Shown here: positions 7,195 through 13,913 of the stretch, piece by piece
How the letters are laid out: each line of letters opens with the position of its first letter
Numbering within the stretch: position 1 is the first letter of the stretch
Assembly: GCF_900086725.1 (NCBI RefSeq)
Contig: NZ_LT574836.1
Coordinates: 308,368-327,752 of the forward strand
DNA from: Bariatricus massiliensis
GTDB lineage: Bacteria > Bacillota > Clostridia > Lachnospirales > Lachnospiraceae
DNA: 19,385 nucleotides
Direction: 5' to 3'
Translations under genes and position numbers: made by a program
Notes under the pieces: generated by a model
Told to the model about the DNA's origin: nothing
The model's input: the letters and a program-made list of their open reading frames with translations, nothing else
Database searches by the model: none

Positions 7195-7399
7195 TTCTCC
7201 GAAGGCTCCTCGCCGGAGGGCTGTGATTTTTCGCTGTCATGGTCTGCTCCAAATCAAACAGGGGACGCTACGCTTCCCCTGCGCTGGCTGCCGCCAGCTA
7301 CCCTTTTGTGGACTTGCCATCTGGGGACACCTTGCCTTGCAAGCTGTTCCCAGCCGACAAGTTTCATAAAATATGCTATCTTTTCGATAGGCAATGAAG
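7195..7399. other. Non-coding spacer between oriT and lipoprotein gene
   Basis: No gene is supported here. It contains inverted repeats CAGGGG/CCCCTG (7259-7264, 7276-7281) and CTGGC/GCCAG (7284-7288, 7293-7297). Near its right end, CTATC/GATAG surrounds a TTTTC loop just before the TATAAT of the lipoprotein gene. The structure may belong to the transfer origin or to the leader of the original mobA operon, into which the cargo gene was inserted. Confidence 0.4.
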
Positions 7400-7405
7400 T
7401 ATAAT
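7400..7405 (+). promoter_or_regulatory. -10 TATAAT before the lipoprotein gene
   Basis: Consensus -10 box, with only a poor -35 (TATCTT) at 17-base spacing. It is 35 bases before the start. The CTATC/GATAG dyad around the -35 position could be an operator. Confidence 0.45.
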
Positions 7406-7415
7406 GAAGTCAATA

Positions 7416-7434
7416 ACAAATTTGAATTTGGAGG
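7416..7434 (+). repeat. Shared cargo leader ACAAATTTGAATTTGGAGG, copy B
   Basis: Identical to 4227-4245. It ends in the ribosome binding site of the lipoprotein gene. A near-inverted copy, TTCAAGTTTGT, lies after the gene at 7837-7847. Confidence 0.9.
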
Positions 7435-7439
7435 AACTT

Positions 7440-7835
7440 ATGATGAAAAAAATGATAATGGCATTATGTATATTTATTTGTGTGTTTACTTTAGTTGCGT
7501 GTTCTGTACAACAAACAAACGAACCACTTACTTTAGGTGTCAATGCGATAATAACAGAAATTGATAAAGAAAATAAAATCATAACCACAAAAGATAGCGG
7601 AGAAGAAGGTGTTTTAGGGGATGATTGTCTTATTGATTGTTCCCAAATTCCTATGATTTATTGTAATTATGATACACAAGATGTTGTAGATATAACACTT
7701 GATGATTTACAGGTGGGGGACGAAATCATTTTGACTATTCGGAGTTCGGAAATAGAAAATCTTCAAAAGGAAGATGACAATAAAGCAAAAATAGCAGTTG
7801 AACAATTACAATTAGGTACACAGAGAATTAAATAA
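7440..7835 (+). CDS. Small secreted lipoprotein (cargo), function unknown
   Basis: A 131-residue precursor. Residues 1-21 are a signal peptide (MMKKMIMALCIFICVFTLVACS) with lipobox LVAC, so the mature protein should be anchored to the outer face of the membrane through its cysteine. The mature part is acidic, with beta-strand-like stretches (AIITEIDKENKIITTKD, DVVDITLDDLQVGDEIILTIRS) reminiscent of small OB-fold lipoproteins; I do not recognise a family. It starts at ATG 7440 (or 7443) behind GGAGG; the longer frame from 7404 would bury the signal peptide. The AT-rich composition contrasts with the flanking genes. It stands between oriT and the relaxase gene, where it looks inserted. Confidence 0.7.
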   Translation: MMKKMIMALCIFICVFTLVACSVQQTNEPLTLGVNAIITEIDKENKIITTKDSGEEGVLGDDCLIDCSQIPMIYCNYDTQDVVDITLDDLQVGDEIILTIRSSEIENLQKEDDNKAKIAVEQLQLGTQRIK

Positions 7836-7857
7836 TTTCAAGTTTGTCAGCTTCACA

Positions 7858-7876
7858 TCGGGTCAACTTGCCCCGA
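7858..7876. repeat. Degenerate copy of the ICE palindrome inside the nested element
   Basis: TCGGGTCAACTTGCCCCGA has the same 9-1-9 layout, with one arm mismatch, as the outer-ICE palindrome, and is also followed by A (CGAA). It lies 22 bases after the lipoprotein stop. Confidence 0.6.
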
Positions 7877-7896
7877 ACTTTTACAACTAAATACCC

Positions 7897-7953
7897 GCCG
7901 CTTACACAGCGGCACACCGAGCAGGAAATCTGAAAAAGGTCTCCTGCTTTTTT
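7897..7953 (+). terminator. Two hairpins, the second an intrinsic terminator, before mobA
   Basis: GCCGC/GCGGC (7897-7901, 7909-7913) is followed by AGCAGGA (7920-7926) paired with TCCTGCT (7942-7948) and six T (7948-7953). It would end transcripts coming from the lipoprotein gene or act as an attenuator in the mobA leader. No promoter is evident between it and mobA at 8017. Confidence 0.75.
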
Positions 7954-8016
7954 CTGCCCAAAATGAGGTGGTAAAACGCCATCCCATCCACCAATTACCG
8001 AAAGGAGGGACACGAA

Positions 8017-9597
8017 ATGCCCTGCCCACACAACGAAATCACGATTGTACAGCGCAGCCAGCGGCAGTCTGCGGTTGCCGCCGCTGCTTACCAGAGTGGC
8101 GAAAAACTGTTCTGTGAATACGACCAGCAAGTGAAGCACTACCCGGAAAAGCGTGGTATCGTCCACAATGAAATCCTGCTCCCGGCAAATGCCCCACGGT
8201 CGTATACAGACCGCAATACCCTATGGAACGCCGCCGAAGCGGTGGAGAAGCAATGGAACTCCCAGCTTGCAAGGCGGTGGGTGCTTACCATTCCCAGAGA
8301 GATACCACCCGACCAGTACGCTGTCCTTGTCCGGGAGTTCTGCCAGCAGCAGTTTGTTTCCAAAGGCATGATTGCTGACTTTGCCATCCATGATCCACAT
8401 CCGCCGGGACACAATCCCCACGCCCATATCCTGCTGACTATGAGGGCAATGGACGAACATGGGAAATGGCTTCCCAAGAGCCGCAAGGTTTATGACCTTG
8501 ACGAGAATGGGGAACGGATAAAGCTGCCATCCGGCAGGTGGAAAAGCCACAAGGAGGATACGGTTGACTGGAACGACCAGAAGTATTGTGAAATCTGGCG
8601 GCATGAATGGGAGGTTATCCAGAACCGCTATCTGGAAGCTAATAACCGCCCGGAGCGAGTGGACTTGCGTTCCTATGCCAGACAGGGGCTTGATATTGTC
8701 CCCACTGTCCATGAGGGGGCTGCTGTCCGGCAGATGGAAAAGCGTGGTATCCAGACGAATATCGGAAACCTGAACCGGGAAATCAGAGCTGCCAATCGCC
8801 TGATGAAGTCCATCCGGCAGCTTATCCAAAACCTCAAAGGCTGGATTACCGAGCTGGGAGAAAAACGGAAAGAGCTGCTTGCACAAAAAGCGTCGGAGGA
8901 AGCGGTCTTTCTTCCAAATCTGCTGATGAAGTATATGGAGATACGAAAGGAAGAACGGAAGGACTGGACAAGGGCTGGACAGAACCGGGGGACTTCCAAA
9001 GACTTAAAGGCAGTCAGCGAAGCCCTGTGCTATCTTAAAAGAAAGGGGCTTTCTACGGTGGAGGACTTGGAAGCATTTCTGGAATCTTCCGGGAAATCAG
9101 TCGCAGATTACCGCAATCAGATGAAGCCAAAGGAAACCCGCAGCAAAGTGATTGACGGGATTCTTGCCAGCCGGACAGACTGCAAGGAATGTAAGCCTGT
9201 CTATGAGAAGTACCAGAAGATATTTTTCAAGAAAACAAAGGAGAAATTCAAGCAGGAACACCCGGAGGTTGCCCGGTATGAGAAAGCCGCCGCCTACCTT
9301 GCTAAGCACCCGGACGATAAGGATAGCACCCAAAAGGAACTACAACAGGAGCAGGAAACGCTTCTCAGCGAAATCGCAGAGCTGAAAGTACAGCTGACCG
9401 AGGTGCAGGCTGATTTGAAGAAGCTGCGGGACATCCGCTACTGGGTACGGAAAGCCACACCCGGCACAGAGGAAAGCAAAGAGCCGCCCAAGAAGCAGCC
9501 CATCAAGGAAGTCTTGCAGGATAAGGCAGACGAGAAAAAAGCACAAAGAACCGCCCCAGCACAGACGAAACACAGACAACAGGATATGGAACTTTAA
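8017..9597 (+). CDS. mobA: MobA/MobL-family relaxase (MOBQ)
   Basis: A 526-residue relaxase that nicks oriT, stays bound to the 5' end and leads the strand through a mating channel. The N-terminus shows the family pattern: QRQSAVAAAAYQSGEKL with probable catalytic Tyr25, then the metal-binding GHNPHAHILLTMR (His132, His135, His137). The region about 195-275 (WNDQKYCEIWRHEWEVIQNRYLE... RVDLRSYARQGLDIVPTVHEG) is also typical. The C-terminal half is long charged helices, coiled-coil-like, without a primase domain. It starts at ATG 8017 after AAAGGAGGG. No transfer channel genes accompany it in the nested element, so it should rely on a helper ICE. The conserved residues are intact. Confidence 0.92.
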   Translation: MPCPHNEITIVQRSQRQSAVAAAAYQSGEKLFCEYDQQVKHYPEKRGIVHNEILLPANAPRSYTDRNTLWNAAEAVEKQWNSQLARRWVLTIPREIPPDQYAVLVREFCQQQFVSKGMIADFAIHDPHPPGHNPHAHILLTMRAMDEHGKWLPKSRKVYDLDENGERIKLPSGRWKSHKEDTVDWNDQKYCEIWRHEWEVIQNRYLEANNRPERVDLRSYARQGLDIVPTVHEGAAVRQMEKRGIQTNIGNLNREIRAANRLMKSIRQLIQNLKGWITELGEKRKELLAQKASEEAVFLPNLLMKYMEIRKEERKDWTRAGQNRGTSKDLKAVSEALCYLKRKGLSTVEDLEAFLESSGKSVADYRNQMKPKETRSKVIDGILASRTDCKECKPVYEKYQKIFFKKTKEKFKQEHPEVARYEKAAAYLAKHPDDKDSTQKELQQEQETLLSEIAELKVQLTEVQADLKKLRDIRYWVRKATPGTEESKEPPKKQPIKEVLQDKADEKKAQRTAPAQTKHRQQDMEL

Positions 9598-9600
9598 CAG

Positions 9601-9647
9601 GCACTTGCCATTTTCAGTCAGAGAATGTCAGGTGCTTTTCTTTTTTT
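9601..9647 (+). terminator. Intrinsic terminator after mobA
   Basis: GCACTTGCCATT (9601-9612) and AATGTCAGGTGC (9624-9635) pair with one mismatch and one G-U pair, followed by TTTTCTTTTTTT. It separates mobA from the primase gene, whose ribosome binding site begins 2 bases later. Confidence 0.75.
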
Positions 9648-9662
9648 CAAGGAGGGATAGAT

Positions 9663-10307
9663 TTGAATGTATTTGAAGCTGTGAAGCAGTCCGTCACAAC
9701 AAGACAGGCTGCGGAGCATTATGGAATCCATGTAGGTCGGAACGGGATGGCTTGCTGCCCGTTCCATAACGATAAAACCCCAAGTATGAAGCTGGATCGG
9801 CGTTACCACTGCTTCGGCTGCGGTGCGGATGGGGATGTGATTGATTTTGCCGCCGCCCTGTATGGGCTGGGAAAGAAAGAAGCCGCCGTACAACTGGCAC
9901 AGGACTTCGGGCTTTCCTATGAGGACTGGAAGCCGCCGGGAAAGGCAAAAAAGCCCAAGCCCCGGCAGAAATCCCCGGAGGAACAGTTTCAGGAAGCAAA
10001 GAACCGCTGCTTTTGTATTCTTGCCGATTATCTTCATTTGCTTATGGCATGGAGAACGGACTACGCCCCACACTCCCCGGAGGAAGCCTTTCATCCCCGG
10101 TTTGTGGAAGCCTTACAGAAGCAAGACCAAGTGGAATATCTGCTGGATGTGCTGCTCTTTGGGGAAACGGAGGAAAAAGCGGCTTTGATTACGGACTACG
10201 GAAAGGATGTGATACAGCTTGAACAGCGAATGGCAGAGCTTGCAGCCGCAGACGCAGCAAGAACTAAAAAACACCATGAACGCCATGCAGCCACCCCAGA
10301 GCATTGA
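9663..10307 (+). CDS. CHC2 zinc-finger primase-like protein
   Basis: A 214-residue protein with the CHC2 zinc finger of DnaG-type primases near the N-terminus: CCPFHNDKTPSMKLDRRYHCFGCGADGDVIDF, ligands Cys32, His35, Cys50 and Cys53. The TOPRIM catalytic domain of a full primase is absent; the rest is a charged, helical segment. It probably binds DNA to start replication together with the helicase encoded next. The start is TTG 9663, with AAGGAGGG 6 bases before it; the nearby ATG 9667 is in another frame. Its end overlaps the helicase gene by about 89 bases, indicating a coupled pair. Confidence 0.85.
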   Translation: MNVFEAVKQSVTTRQAAEHYGIHVGRNGMACCPFHNDKTPSMKLDRRYHCFGCGADGDVIDFAAALYGLGKKEAAVQLAQDFGLSYEDWKPPGKAKKPKPRQKSPEEQFQEAKNRCFCILADYLHLLMAWRTDYAPHSPEEAFHPRFVEALQKQDQVEYLLDVLLFGETEEKAALITDYGKDVIQLEQRMAELAAADAARTKKHHERHAATPEH

Positions 10308-11613
10308 GGAAATCAAGGCGGGACTGGAAACTACCGAGAAAGGCGGTGTCCGTCAGAGCATACGGAACTGCCTGACCGTATTCCAGCGTGACCCGCTGCT
10401 TTCCGGGGCTATCGCATACAACATCCTGACCGACCGCAAGGACATCATAAGGCCCATCGGCTTCCATAGGGAAAGCACAGCCCTGAACGATACGGACATG
10501 AAGTATCTGCTTCTTTATCTGGAAGAAACCTACGGGCTTACCAATGAGAAAAAGATTGATAACGCCATCGGGATTGTGGCAAATGAAAACAAGTACCATC
10601 CCATCCGGGACTATCTCAATACCCTTGTGTGGGACGGTACAGAACGAATCCGTTTCTGCCTGCGGCACTTTCTGGGGGCTGACGCAGACGATTACACCTA
10701 TGAAGCGTTGAAGCTGTTCCTGATGGGCGCTATTTCACGAGCCTTTCAGCCGGGGTGCAAGTTTGAAATCATGCTCTGTCTGGTAGGCGGTCAGGGGGCT
10801 GGCAAGTCCACTTTCTTCCGTCTGCTGGCAGTCCGGGACGAGTGGTTCTCCGATGATTTGCGGAAGCTGGACGATGACAATGTGTACCGCAAGCTGCAAG
10901 GTCACTGGATTATCGAAATGTCGGAAATGATGGCAACCGCCAACGCCAAGAGCATTGAGGAAATCAAGTCGTTTTTAAGTCGGCAGAAAGAGGTCTACAA
11001 GATACCCTATGAAACCCATCCGGCAGACCGCCCCCGTCAGTGCGTGTTTGGCGGCACTTCCAATGCCCTTGACTTCCTGCCCCTTGACCGTTCCGGCAAC
11101 CGCCGCTTTATCCCGGTCATGGTGTACCCGGAGCAGGCGGAGGTTCACATTTTGGAGGACGAAGCCGCTTCCAGAGCCTATATCGGGCAGATGTGGGCGG
11201 AAGCAATGGAGATTTACCGAAGCGGCAGGTTCAAGCTGGCGTTCAGCCCCGCCATGCAGCGGTATCTCAAAGAACACCAGCGGGATTTTATGCCGGAGGA
11301 CACCAAAGCCGGAATGATACAGGCGTATCTTGATAAGTACACCGGGAGCATGGTCTGCTCCAAGCAGCTTTACAAGGAAGCCTTGAACCATGCCTTTGAC
11401 GAGCCGAAGCAATGGGAAATCCGGGAAATCAACGAGATTATGAACCAGTGCATTTCCGGCTGGCGGTACTTCCCGAACCCAAGAATGTTTTCAGAATATG
11501 GCAGACAAAAGGGCTGGGAGCGTGAAAACCCGGCAACGGACTCCGGCAACCCGTCTGAAAAAACGATGGACGGTTTTGTGGAGGTCACAGAACAGATGGA
11601 GCTTCCATTCTGA
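10219..11613 (+). CDS. VirE-like (VapE) P-loop helicase/ATPase
   Basis: A 464-residue protein of the virulence-associated E family, superfamily 3-like replicative ATPases of phages, satellites and integrative elements. Seen are YHPIRDYLNTLVWDGTERI, Walker A CLVGGQGAGKSTFF (G190-T198), LRKLDDDNVYRKLQGHWIIEMSEM (Walker B region), FGGTSNALDFLPLDRSGNRRFIPV with the arginine-finger-type GNRRF, and a C-terminal winged-helix-like end. It probably unwinds DNA at the origin. The first start is TTG 10219; ATG 10276 would shorten it by 19 residues and leave all motifs intact, and either is possible. An iteron-like region begins in its 3' end and continues downstream. Confidence 0.88.
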   Translation: MNSEWQSLQPQTQQELKNTMNAMQPPQSIEEIKAGLETTEKGGVRQSIRNCLTVFQRDPLLSGAIAYNILTDRKDIIRPIGFHRESTALNDTDMKYLLLYLEETYGLTNEKKIDNAIGIVANENKYHPIRDYLNTLVWDGTERIRFCLRHFLGADADDYTYEALKLFLMGAISRAFQPGCKFEIMLCLVGGQGAGKSTFFRLLAVRDEWFSDDLRKLDDDNVYRKLQGHWIIEMSEMMATANAKSIEEIKSFLSRQKEVYKIPYETHPADRPRQCVFGGTSNALDFLPLDRSGNRRFIPVMVYPEQAEVHILEDEAASRAYIGQMWAEAMEIYRSGRFKLAFSPAMQRYLKEHQRDFMPEDTKAGMIQAYLDKYTGSMVCSKQLYKEALNHAFDEPKQWEIREINEIMNQCISGWRYFPNPRMFSEYGRQKGWERENPATDSGNPSEKTMDGFVEVTEQMELPF

Positions 11614-11809
11614 GAATGACAGCCCGTTGCACCTCCTGTTGCTATCCCGTTGCCGAGCCGGTTGCCGGGGAAAATCCCTTATTTCCGGGCTTTTCTCCCT
11701 TATGACAACCAAAACAACAGAAAAATAAAAGAAAAGTATAAATAGTAAGTAGTGCCAGATTGAGATTGTTTGCAAGGTCTTTTGAAGCCCGTTGCCGGAC
11801 TTCGTTGCC
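11532..11809. repeat. Iteron-like CCGTTGCC cluster with AT-rich core, candidate origin
   Basis: Plus-strand copies: CCCGTTGC 11623-11630, CTGTTGC about 11636-11642, CCCGTTGCC 11646-11654, CCGGTTGCC 11658-11666, CCCGTTGCC 11788-11796 and CGTTGCC 11803-11809. Minus-strand copies lie within the helicase gene at 11532-11539 and 11545-11552. Between the two plus-strand groups is an A-rich block (about 11702-11752). This is the classical layout of a replication origin. The stretch 11614-11854 holds no gene. Confidence 0.5.
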
Positions 11810-11854
11810 GACACCCTCTGTCTGGCTATTTTCATGTATGGAGGATAACTGCCT

Positions 11855-12052
11855 ATGGCAAAAAACAAAACAGAGATTCATGTGACTACTGTGTTTGACG
11901 GAGAACTGGACGCCACTGATGTGTTCGTCAGCCTGATTTCCCAGAAATACGGAAAGATAAATACGAAAGAATATCTTGCTAAAAAGAAAGATATGGGCTA
12001 TAATGAAGATGAGGTTCAAAAGAGCCAGATACCGTCTGGATTGTGTGGGTAA
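11855..12052 (+). CDS. Small conserved protein preceding the recombinase (TnpW position)
   Basis: A 65-residue soluble protein: IHVTTVFDGELDATDVFVSLISQKYGK, then a basic middle and the end EVQKSQIPSGLCG. It starts at ATG 11855 after GGAGGATAACTGCCT. The stop TAA is immediately followed by the recombinase ATG, so the two are coupled. In Tn4451-like elements a short gene (tnpW) is found near the recombinase; this protein resembles it loosely in its FDGELDATDVFVSLIS part, not enough for a firm name. It may act as a recombination directionality factor or regulator, which is inference from position only. Confidence 0.65.
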   Translation: MAKNKTEIHVTTVFDGELDATDVFVSLISQKYGKINTKEYLAKKKDMGYNEDEVQKSQIPSGLCG

Positions 12053-13723
12053 ATGGCTATGATGAACGAAATGGAATACAGAACAATCGGAAAGGCACTT
12101 GCCGGGGGCTATCGTGCGGCGGTCTATTGCAGGCTGTCAAAGGACGATGACCTGCAAGGCGAAAGTGCCAGTATCGCCAACCAGCGTGATATGCTGGAAA
12201 AATACTGCGAAAAGCAGGGATGGGAGGTTGTGGCAGTCTATCAGGACGATGGCTTCACAGGTCTTAATATGGAGCGTCCTGATTTACAGAGAATGTTGAG
12301 AGCCATTGAGCGCAGGCAGGTCAACCTTGTCATCACGAAAGACCTCAGCCGACTGGGGCGTAATTATCTGCAAACCGGGCATTTGATTGAAGATTTTTTC
12401 CCAAGAAACGGTGTCCGTTATATCGCCATGAATGACGGTATCGACACCTTGCGTGATAACAACGACATCGCCCCGTTCAAGAATATCCTGAATGAGATGT
12501 ACAGCAAGGATATTTCCAAGAAAGTCCATTCCTCTTATCTTCTGAAAGCGCAGAAAGGACAGTTTACCGGGTGTCTTGCCCCGTTTGGGTATCGGAAAGA
12601 CCCGGAGGACAAAAACCATCTGCTCATTGACGAGGAAACCGCCCCGATTGTGCGGCTGATTTTCGGATATGCCCTAAACGGTCATGGTCCAAACTATATC
12701 CGCAGACGGCTGGAGGAAGAAAAAATCCCCTGCCCCACATGGTGGAACCGGGAACGGGGGCTTCGCAACACCCGAACCAAATGGGAAAAGAAAGACCCGG
12801 AAAACGGGCGGTATATGTGGGACTTCTCCGTTATCAAAGACCTTTTGATGAATCCCGTCTACACCGGTGCGATTGCTTCCCAGAAAAAAGACTACCGTTT
12901 CAAAATCGGCACAATTGGGGAAAAGAAGCCGGAGGACTGGATTGTGGTGGAGGGACAGCATGAACCGCTGATTGACCACATGAGCTTTGATATTGTGCAG
13001 AACAAGCTGAAATCCCGCCAGCGTCCGGGGCAGACCAATGAAATCAGCCTGTTTGCCGGACTGATAAAATGCGGCGAGTGTGGGAAGTCGCTGACGATAC
13101 GCTACACAAACGCAAAACATCCCCAGCAGATTTACTCCTGCAAGACCTACAATGCCTTTGGAAAGAACCACTGCACCCAGCACCGGATTGATTATGACAC
13201 CCTTTACAGCCATGTGCTGCGGAAAATCAGGGAATGTGCCAGAGCCGCCCTGATGGACGGGAAAGCGGTTGCCGACCGCCTGACTAATACCTGTGAAGCC
13301 GAGCAGCGTGAACAGCGGGAAGCAATGGAACGCTCCCTTACAAGGGACGAGGAACGGATTGAGGTTCTGGACAAAATGGTAATGCGGCTTTATGAGGATA
13401 TGATTGCAGGGCGTATCAGTGAGCAGAACTTCAACACCATGCTGGAAAAGACACAGACCGAGCAGACGGAGCTTAAAGCAAAAGTGTCCGAGGGCAGAAA
13501 GCGGCTGTCCGATGAAGTCCAGCTTGCCAATGACGCAAAGCAGTGGGTGGAAGCCATTCAGGAATACGCCAACATCACAGAGCTGGACGCAGCCACCCTC
13601 AACCGCTTAATCAAAGAAATCGTCGTGCATGAGCGCATTGACGAAGATAAAACAAGACACATTTCTATCGAAATTCATTTTAATCTCAAACCTATCCCAG
13701 AGGTGGAACAGGTCACTGCCTGA
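12053..13723 (+). CDS. Large serine recombinase (TnpX/TndX type)
   Basis: A 556-residue site-specific recombinase that inserts and excises the nested element. Resolvase N-domain: YRAAVYCRLSKDDD with catalytic Ser29, TKDLSRLGRNYLQTG, and the long helix around NDIAPFKNILNEMYSKDISKKV. The recombinase domain follows (about 175-330, GYRKDPEDKNHLLIDEETAPIVRLIF...), then a zinc ribbon (LIKCGECGKSLTIRY...YSCKTY...HCTQHRI, four cysteines), a coiled coil (about 400-485) and a C-terminal DUF4368-like end (ITELDAATLNRLIKEIVVHERI). The length fits the family. It lies at the right end of its element, about 100 bases from the junction, as is usual. There is no strong ribosome binding site of its own; it probably depends on the gene before it. 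Confidence 0.93.
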   Translation: MAMMNEMEYRTIGKALAGGYRAAVYCRLSKDDDLQGESASIANQRDMLEKYCEKQGWEVVAVYQDDGFTGLNMERPDLQRMLRAIERRQVNLVITKDLSRLGRNYLQTGHLIEDFFPRNGVRYIAMNDGIDTLRDNNDIAPFKNILNEMYSKDISKKVHSSYLLKAQKGQFTGCLAPFGYRKDPEDKNHLLIDEETAPIVRLIFGYALNGHGPNYIRRRLEEEKIPCPTWWNRERGLRNTRTKWEKKDPENGRYMWDFSVIKDLLMNPVYTGAIASQKKDYRFKIGTIGEKKPEDWIVVEGQHEPLIDHMSFDIVQNKLKSRQRPGQTNEISLFAGLIKCGECGKSLTIRYTNAKHPQQIYSCKTYNAFGKNHCTQHRIDYDTLYSHVLRKIRECARAALMDGKAVADRLTNTCEAEQREQREAMERSLTRDEERIEVLDKMVMRLYEDMIAGRISEQNFNTMLEKTQTEQTELKAKVSEGRKRLSDEVQLANDAKQWVEAIQEYANITELDAATLNRLIKEIVVHERIDEDKTRHISIEIHFNLKPIPEVEQVTA

Positions 13724-13828
13724 CCTGTCCCGCCGGGACGGTTCTCTTAAAAACACCATATAGATTTTTTGTACGCCGCCGCCCGCCATCGAGCAGAGTT
13801 TTACACCTAATTGGGGATAAAACAACTC
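13724..13828. other. Right end of the nested element (attR side)
   Basis: A non-coding 105-base end. It contains GTCCCGCCGGGAC just after the recombinase stop, then ACGCCGCCGCCCGCCAT (13773-13789), an inverted near-copy of the maff2 sequence at 13829-13845, then GTTTTA/TAAAAC (about 13798-13823) around a short centre. This nested dyad is probably the recombinase binding region. Confidence 0.5.
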
Positions 13829-13834
13829 ATGGCT
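13827..13834 (+). repeat. Right junction repeat TCATGGCT (attR side)
   Basis: Second copy of the 8-base direct repeat at 3429-3436. To its right the maff2 reading frame resumes. Confidence 0.8.
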
Positions 13835-13894
13835 GGCGGCGGCGTTATCCTTTTGGGAACCACCCTTGTACCCCTGCTGTCCTCCCTGTTCTAA
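13829..13894 (+). pseudogene. Maff2-family membrane protein, 3' half
   Basis: The frame reads MAGGGVILLGTTLVPLLSSLF then stop: the second membrane helix and the usual C-terminus of Maff2 proteins. Joined after residue 49 of the piece at 3284-3442 it restores a 70-residue protein. By chance or selection the break falls at an internal ATG, so a 21-residue peptide could be translated. The only ribosome-binding-like sequence is GGGG about 12 bases upstream, and an inverted repeat covers the start. The next gene begins 19 bases later. Confidence 0.8.
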
Positions 13895-13913
13895 AAACCG
13901 AAAGGAGTAACCA

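Larger units (their letters stand above)
3437..13828 (+). mobile_element. Nested Tn4451-like mobilizable element inserted in maff2
   Basis: The boundaries follow from the split maff2 gene and the TCATGGCT repeat at both junctions (3429-3436, 13827-13834), good to a few bases. The content is that of a mobilizable transposon/IME: tnpV, regulators, two AT-rich cargo genes, MobA/MobL relaxase with an adjacent oriT-like sequence, CHC2 primase, VirE-like helicase and, at the right end, a large serine recombinase. No mating-channel gene is present, so transfer would need a helper conjugation system. The two ends show no obvious inverted repeats, as expected for serine-recombinase elements. Confidence 0.85.

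Noticed and set aside
7363..7855. TTCA at 7363-7366 and 7852-7855 as target-site duplication of the lipoprotein cassette
   Set aside because: Four bases are too few in AT-rich flanks to claim a duplication; the leader and inverted-end similarity is better evidence for a cassette.
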